Below are positions 59,784 through 64,000 of a stretch of DNA of 64,000 nucleotides, in pieces. A model generated the notes under the pieces. That model saw only the letters and a program-made list of their open reading frames with translations. It made no database searches and had not been told where the DNA came from. The DNA is from Gammaproteobacteria bacterium (lineage in GTDB: Bacteria > Pseudomonadota > Gammaproteobacteria > Enterobacterales > Alteromonadaceae), in assembly GCA_018826295.1 (NCBI GenBank), contig JAHJZX010000012.1:124001-188000 (forward strand). Reading direction: 5' to 3'. Position numbers and translations under genes: made by a program. The number at the start of each line of letters is the position of its first letter. Within the stretch, counting starts at the first letter, position 1.

Positions 59784-62003
59784 ATGCAAGTTAAATTACC
59801 ACGTTTTGTACTGACACTCAGTTTATTACTTGGAGGGGTTACCATGGCAGATGCGAAGCAACTTGAATTAGAGCGTCTGTTTGCTGATCCGGCACTAAGT
59901 GGCACTACCCCCCGTTCATTGACGATGGCGCCGGATGGCAGCCGGGTAACCTACTTAAAAGGCAAAGCTAACGACGCCAACAGGCTGGACTTGTGGCAGT
60001 ACCAGATTAAAAGTGGCCAACACAGTGTGCTGGTTGATGCCGACAACCTGGTAAGCGGAGCTGAAGTACTGTCTGATGAAGAGAAAGCCCGCCGTGAGCG
60101 CATGCGGTTGTTCGCGTCTGGCATTATCAGCTACAGCTGGTCGAAAAACAGCGATGCGTTGTTGTTCCCATTAAACGGTGATTTATATTATTACCAGCTA
60201 AAAGATAAAACGGCTAAAAAGCTAACCCATACCAGTGAGTTTGAAACCGACGCAACGATATCGCCCACTGGCCGTTATGTGGCTTTTATTCGTGCACAAA
60301 ATCTGTTTGTGTTGGATATCGCCAGTGGCAAAGAAACGCAATTAACTTTCGATGGCGGCGGTGACATTAAAAACGGTATGGCCGAATTTGTTGCCCAGGA
60401 AGAAATGGGCCGCATGACGGGATATTGGTGGGCGCCGGATGACAGCAAAATTGCTTTTACCCGCACCGATGAGAGCGGTGTGGCAGAAGTCGTGCGCAAC
60501 GAAATTTATGCCGACGAAATTAAGCTGTTTAATCAGCGTTATCCTTATACCGGCACCGCTAATGCGAAAATTCAGTTGGGGGTTGTTACGCTGCAAGATG
60601 GCAGTGTTAACTGGATATCGCACGGTGATGAGGACGATATCTATTTACCACGGGTAGATTGGAGCAAAAGCTCGCGTTATCTGAGTTATCAGTGGCAAAA
60701 TCGCAGCCAACAGCTGTTAGAGTTACGTCTGGTCGACTTACACAACAATCAGCAGAAGGTGTTACTAAGCGAGACCAGCAACACCTGGCTAAACCTGCAC
60801 GATGATTTACATTTTCTGGATAACCAGCAAGGCTTTATCTGGGCCTCTGAGCGCGATGGATATAAACATCTGTATTACTTTGACTTTGATGGCAAATTAT
60901 TACGTCAACTGACATCTGGTGCCTGGGTGGTTGATGAACTTGATGCAGTAAACGAAAAACTCGGCATGGTGTATTTTACCGGCCGTAAAGATACGCCGCT
61001 GGAACGTCATCTGTATCAGGTCAGTTTAAAAGATGGTGACATTAAGCGCTTAACTGAAGCCGGATATGACCATGCTCTGGTACTGGCCAAAGATGGCAGC
61101 AGTTTTATTGATAGTTTCTCTAATGTCAGTACGCCGAATAAAGTAGCGCTGCGAGCCATTGACGGCCGGGTGCTAACCTGGCTGGAGCACAATGAATTAA
61201 ACAGCAGCCATCCGTTAACGGCTTTTCATGGCGCGCTGAATGCGCCACGTTTTGGGACTTTAAAGGCCGAAGATGGCCAGACCATGCATTATCGCATGTT
61301 TGCCCCAGCCACTTTTGCAGAGGGAAAAAAATACCCGGTGATCGTCAGTGTCTATGGCGGCCCGCACGCACAGCGCGTAACAAATAGCTGGAGCCCGCGC
61401 GATCTGTATTTACATTATCTGGTGCAACAGGGCTATCTGGTATTTCAGTTAGATAACCGTGGCTCTTATAACCGTGGTAAGGCGTTTGAAGACCCAATCT
61501 ACAAAAAACTCGGTGATGTAGAGCTGCGCGATCAAATTCGTGGCGTAGAGTACTTGCGCAGCCTGCCTTATGTTGCTGCAGATAAAATTGCCATTTATGG
61601 CCACAGCTATGGTGGTTACATGGCCATAATGGCGATGTTTAAAGCCGGCGATTATTTTGCCGCTGGCGTATCAGGCGCACCTGTTACCGATTGGGCGCTG
61701 TACGACACGCATTATACCGAGCGTTATCTTGGCCACCCGGAAACCAATGCGCAGGGGTACAGCGACAGTGCAGTGTTTCCTTATGCTGATGGCTTAACCG
61801 GTGACTTGCTGATATACCACGGTATGGCAGATGATAATGTGTTGTTTACCCACAGCACCAAGCTGTACAAACAGCTGCAGGACAAAGGCTTGATGTTTGA
61901 TATGATGAATTATCCCGGCAGCAAACATTCAATGTTTGGCCAGCCGGTACAGACCCATCTGCATAAAAGCATTACGCAGTTTTTTGACCGTCATCTAAAG
62001 TAA
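59784..62003 (+). CDS. Prolyl dipeptidyl peptidase IV (S9B family)
   Basis: A 739-residue secreted peptidase with a signal peptide (LTLSLLLGGVTMADA). The beta-propeller has the paired glutamates that bind the substrate N-terminus (FVAQEEMGRMTGYWW). The catalytic domain has the nucleophile GHSYGGYM, Asp in GMADDNVLF and His in GSKHSMFG. It should release Xaa-Pro dipeptides in the periplasm or outside. Confidence 0.93.
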   Translation: MQVKLPRFVLTLSLLLGGVTMADAKQLELERLFADPALSGTTPRSLTMAPDGSRVTYLKGKANDANRLDLWQYQIKSGQHSVLVDADNLVSGAEVLSDEEKARRERMRLFASGIISYSWSKNSDALLFPLNGDLYYYQLKDKTAKKLTHTSEFETDATISPTGRYVAFIRAQNLFVLDIASGKETQLTFDGGGDIKNGMAEFVAQEEMGRMTGYWWAPDDSKIAFTRTDESGVAEVVRNEIYADEIKLFNQRYPYTGTANAKIQLGVVTLQDGSVNWISHGDEDDIYLPRVDWSKSSRYLSYQWQNRSQQLLELRLVDLHNNQQKVLLSETSNTWLNLHDDLHFLDNQQGFIWASERDGYKHLYYFDFDGKLLRQLTSGAWVVDELDAVNEKLGMVYFTGRKDTPLERHLYQVSLKDGDIKRLTEAGYDHALVLAKDGSSFIDSFSNVSTPNKVALRAIDGRVLTWLEHNELNSSHPLTAFHGALNAPRFGTLKAEDGQTMHYRMFAPATFAEGKKYPVIVSVYGGPHAQRVTNSWSPRDLYLHYLVQQGYLVFQLDNRGSYNRGKAFEDPIYKKLGDVELRDQIRGVEYLRSLPYVAADKIAIYGHSYGGYMAIMAMFKAGDYFAAGVSGAPVTDWALYDTHYTERYLGHPETNAQGYSDSAVFPYADGLTGDLLIYHGMADDNVLFTHSTKLYKQLQDKGLMFDMMNYPGSKHSMFGQPVQTHLHKSITQFFDRHLK

Positions 62004-62016
62004 TCTCTACCCTTGT

Positions 62017-62050
62017 AATAAGCAGGCCGGCAATTGCCGGCCTGCTTATT
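62017..62050. terminator. 34-bp perfect palindromic terminator
   Basis: Fully symmetric around CAATTG (centre 62033/62034), with AATAAGCAGGCCGG as left arm. It lies between the convergent peptidase and HD-GYP genes and can work both ways. Confidence 0.93.
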
Positions 62051-62058
62051 TATCTGGC

Positions 62059-63369
62059 TCAGGGCTTGCCCTGCAAATGGTAACTCACCTGAGCTCTGGG
62101 GTTCAGATACTCTGCAACTTGTTGCGGCAACGATTGAATTTTTAATACTTTACTGATACCAATTTTATCAGGTTCCAGCGTAAGCACCGGTGCTTCCAGT
62201 CTGGGGACGTCAGCATCGTATACCATGACATTAGGGCAGAGCAGATTGTCACTGTTAACTGACATCACGATACCGATACGCTGATCAGATAGCATCACTA
62301 TAGTGCCCGGCGGATAAACCCCCATCATTTTTATCATAATTCGCATTTCCAGCTCTGGCAGTTTACCTTTCATGCTACGGTACATAAACGACAGTGCATG
62401 GTGTGGTGAACGGGCTTTACTGATATCCAGTGGGTGGCACAAATTATCAAAAGCATTAACCACACAAACAATACGCGCCAGTTTGTCGATTTGCGCTTCT
62501 TTTAAGCCTTTAGGGTAACCGGTGCCGTCAATCAACTCATGGTGTTGCTCGATAATGGGCCAGGCTTGTAATGGAAAGGTATCGGTTAAGCCGACCAGCT
62601 CAACACCATATTTAGTGTGCATTTTCAGCAGATTTTCTTCTGGTTGGCTCAAAGGTGTTGTTTTACGCAAAATTTGCGATGGTATTTTTATTTTGCCGAT
62701 ATCATGAAACAACGCGCCCATACCAACGGCTTTGATGTCTGCCGCATCGAGTTTCAGGTTTTTTGCCAGCATCATAGACAAGGTGGCAACGTTCAGGGCG
62801 TGATAATACAGGCCTTCCTGTTCTTTATTGGCTGATGAGATTAAATGCAAAATCAGTGAGTCTGCGCCAAGTAACACATCGGCCATGGCGCTGATCAGGC
62901 TGCTGGCGTCTTCTATGGCATTAAGTGGCCGGCCATTAATTTTAGCCATTAATGCTTTTACCTGAATAAGCGATTGGGCGAAGGCTTTTTCGGTTTTCTG
63001 GATATCGCGACGGTTTGCTTTGGCCTGCTCAATGCGCTGCATTTTTTCCTGTTGCAGTTTTAGTTGAGCTTCACTGGCGGCCATATTAAAACTGGCCTGC
63101 TCATCGTCGGACAACTCAGGCGGTTGCGCTACCTTTTTACTTTTGTCAGGGTAAAACAATACATAGTCTAAATTCAATGAGCGGATAATTTGCAGTTGCT
63201 GGCTGGTTTCTATGATCATATTGCCGGACAAAAACGGATGCTTCATCCAGCTGCCGGGTAGCTTCACGGCATAACCCAGTTTCAGTTCTTCTGGTTTAAT
63301 TTTTAATACAGACAACCAAGGTGCTCCTGAGGCGATAATTGTAATTAGTTTATGCGGCTTAGCAGACAT
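62059..63369 (-). CDS. HD-GYP domain phosphodiesterase with N-terminal DUF3391
   Basis: A 436-residue protein likely to degrade cyclic-di-GMP. N-terminal DUF3391-like region (VLKIKPEELKLGYAVKL), a coiled-coil (about 90-120), then the HD domain with ALFHDIGKIKIP and HHELIDGTGYPKGL, the GYP motif being intact. The C-terminal part (PPGTIVMLSDQRIGIVM) is usual for the family. The ATG at 63369 is preferred to a TTG two codons up. Confidence 0.9.
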   Translation of the reverse strand: MSAKPHKLITIIASGAPWLSVLKIKPEELKLGYAVKLPGSWMKHPFLSGNMIIETSQQLQIIRSLNLDYVLFYPDKSKKVAQPPELSDDEQASFNMAASEAQLKLQQEKMQRIEQAKANRRDIQKTEKAFAQSLIQVKALMAKINGRPLNAIEDASSLISAMADVLLGADSLILHLISSANKEQEGLYYHALNVATLSMMLAKNLKLDAADIKAVGMGALFHDIGKIKIPSQILRKTTPLSQPEENLLKMHTKYGVELVGLTDTFPLQAWPIIEQHHELIDGTGYPKGLKEAQIDKLARIVCVVNAFDNLCHPLDISKARSPHHALSFMYRSMKGKLPELEMRIMIKMMGVYPPGTIVMLSDQRIGIVMSVNSDNLLCPNVMVYDADVPRLEAPVLTLEPDKIGISKVLKIQSLPQQVAEYLNPRAQVSYHLQGKP

Positions 63370-63385
63370 TACCAATGATACAGAA

Positions 63386-63413
63386 CAAAAAAGGCCAGAA
63401 AAATTCTGGCCTT
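63386..63413 (-). terminator. Terminator after the TonB-dependent receptor gene
   Basis: On the minus strand AAGGCCAG-AATTTTT-CTGGCCTT is followed by a T-run (TTTTTT), directly after the receptor stop. Confidence 0.88.
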
Positions 63414-63431
63414 GCTTGCATTAAGGGGTTA

Positions 63432-64000
63432 TCAGAAGCGGATAGTGTAACGTACTGTCCATAAACGGCCGATCCAGTCGTGCACTGAGCTGGCGTAACC
63501 ATTGGTTGGTGAGGACGCATAAGGTGGTTTTTTATCGGTCAGATTGCGCACCGAAAACTGCAGAGATTGCTGTTCGGTAATGTCGTAACCCAGACTGCCG
63601 CTAAAAATCAGCCAGGCATCAACGGTTTCATTTCCGCCAAATTTAAAATCGCCATCGCCCAGTTCACTAATGTAGTGTCCGGACAGACTGGCACGCCAGT
63701 TATTGCGCTGCCAATCCGCGCCAAAATCGGCCACCAGATCTGGCCGGGCAATTTCGTTGGCACCACTTAGCTTACCCAGTAAGTCTTCTTTAGCACTATC
63801 CGGGGTGATCTGGCGCTTATAACTAAATGTCTTAGTGCCTGCGGCGAACAGTTTAACGCTACCAAAGTTGTTCATGTCTATGCTGTAATTGATTTTTACA
63901 TCAATACCATCGGTTTCCTGGCTACCTACGTTAAAGAAACCGGTACGCAAAAACACTAAATCATTGCCGCTATCTAACACACAACCAAATTCGCCGTTCA
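63432..64000 (-). CDS. TonB-dependent receptor, C-terminal part (runs off the window)
   Basis: The frame is open from the stop at 63432 to the window edge (about 189 residues). Alternating beta-strand pattern (DGIDVKINYSIDM, NWRASLSGHYISELG, QSLQFSVRNLTDKKPPYA) and the end RYTIRF with terminal Phe are typical of outer-membrane TonB-dependent receptors of the larger kind (FNVGSQETDGID). The substrate cannot be told from this part. Confidence 0.88.
   Translation of the reverse strand, partial: NGEFGCVLDSGNDLVFLRTGFFNVGSQETDGIDVKINYSIDMNNFGSVKLFAAGTKTFSYKRQITPDSAKEDLLGKLSGANEIARPDLVADFGADWQRNNWRASLSGHYISELGDGDFKFGGNETVDAWLIFSGSLGYDITEQQSLQFSVRNLTDKKPPYASSPTNGYASSVHDWIGRLWTVRYTIRF

Overview
The window looks like a chromosomal segment of a marine or freshwater gammaproteobacterium of the Rheinheimera/Alishewanella/Alteromonadales type. 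This rests on protein sequences and gene neighbourhoods only; there is no rRNA or species marker. GC is around 50-55% through most of the window and visibly lower around 20.7-24.9 kb.

Layout. (1) 1-12.1 kb: respiratory nitrate reduction. A narGHJI operon with a truncated PpiC-type isomerase lies on the minus strand, followed by the sensor narX, the transporter narK and the regulator narL, with FNR and NarL-type sites in the control regions. (2) 12.1-16.7 kb: moeA, a 2-oxo-acid decarboxylase-like TPP enzyme under a perfect FNR box, trhP (tRNA U34 hydroxylation) and a YfhL-type ferredoxin. (3) 16.7-25 kb: an accessory island. It holds decayed toxin-antitoxin modules (antitoxins kept, toxins deleted or truncated), a possible Tse2-like toxin with a partner, a VOC-protein gene ending in an attC-like sequence, several repeats, and a three-gene cassette (HTH-like protein, PHP/SMC-type ATPase of the TrlF kind, AlbA_2/GHKL protein) behind a 26-bp perfect palindrome. 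(4) 25-44.9 kb: molybdate uptake (modABC), molybdopterin synthesis (moaA, mobA, moaB, moaC, moaD, moaE) with a Moco riboswitch, and assimilatory nitrate and nitrite reduction (nrt transporter, a FAD electron-transfer protein, nirBD, nasS-nasT, nasA, cobA). (5) 44.9-64 kb: housekeeping genes. These are tRNA-Val(GAC), a DUF3080 lipoprotein, norM, ribE, folM, a fructosamine-kinase-like protein, a chemotaxis receptor, an EAL-HDOD protein, thrS-infC-rpmI-rplT, an NlpE/META lipoprotein, upp, a DPP IV peptidase, an HD-GYP protein and the end of a TonB-dependent receptor.

How it fits together. Both nitrate reductases need the molybdenum cofactor made by the moa/mob/moe genes and molybdate brought in by ModABC. 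NirB needs siroheme, whose first step is made by CobA. The respiratory half carries FNR and NarL signals. The assimilatory half carries sigma-54 and NtrC-like signals plus two leader RNAs, each with a pair of A1/G4 hexaloop hairpins overlapping a terminator. That is the target architecture of the ANTAR antiterminator NasT encoded next to them. In the nasA leader the first hairpin is formed by the end of a 127-bp ERIC-like repeat. The accessory island splits this nitrate/Moco region in two and is the most likely place for undescribed biology.
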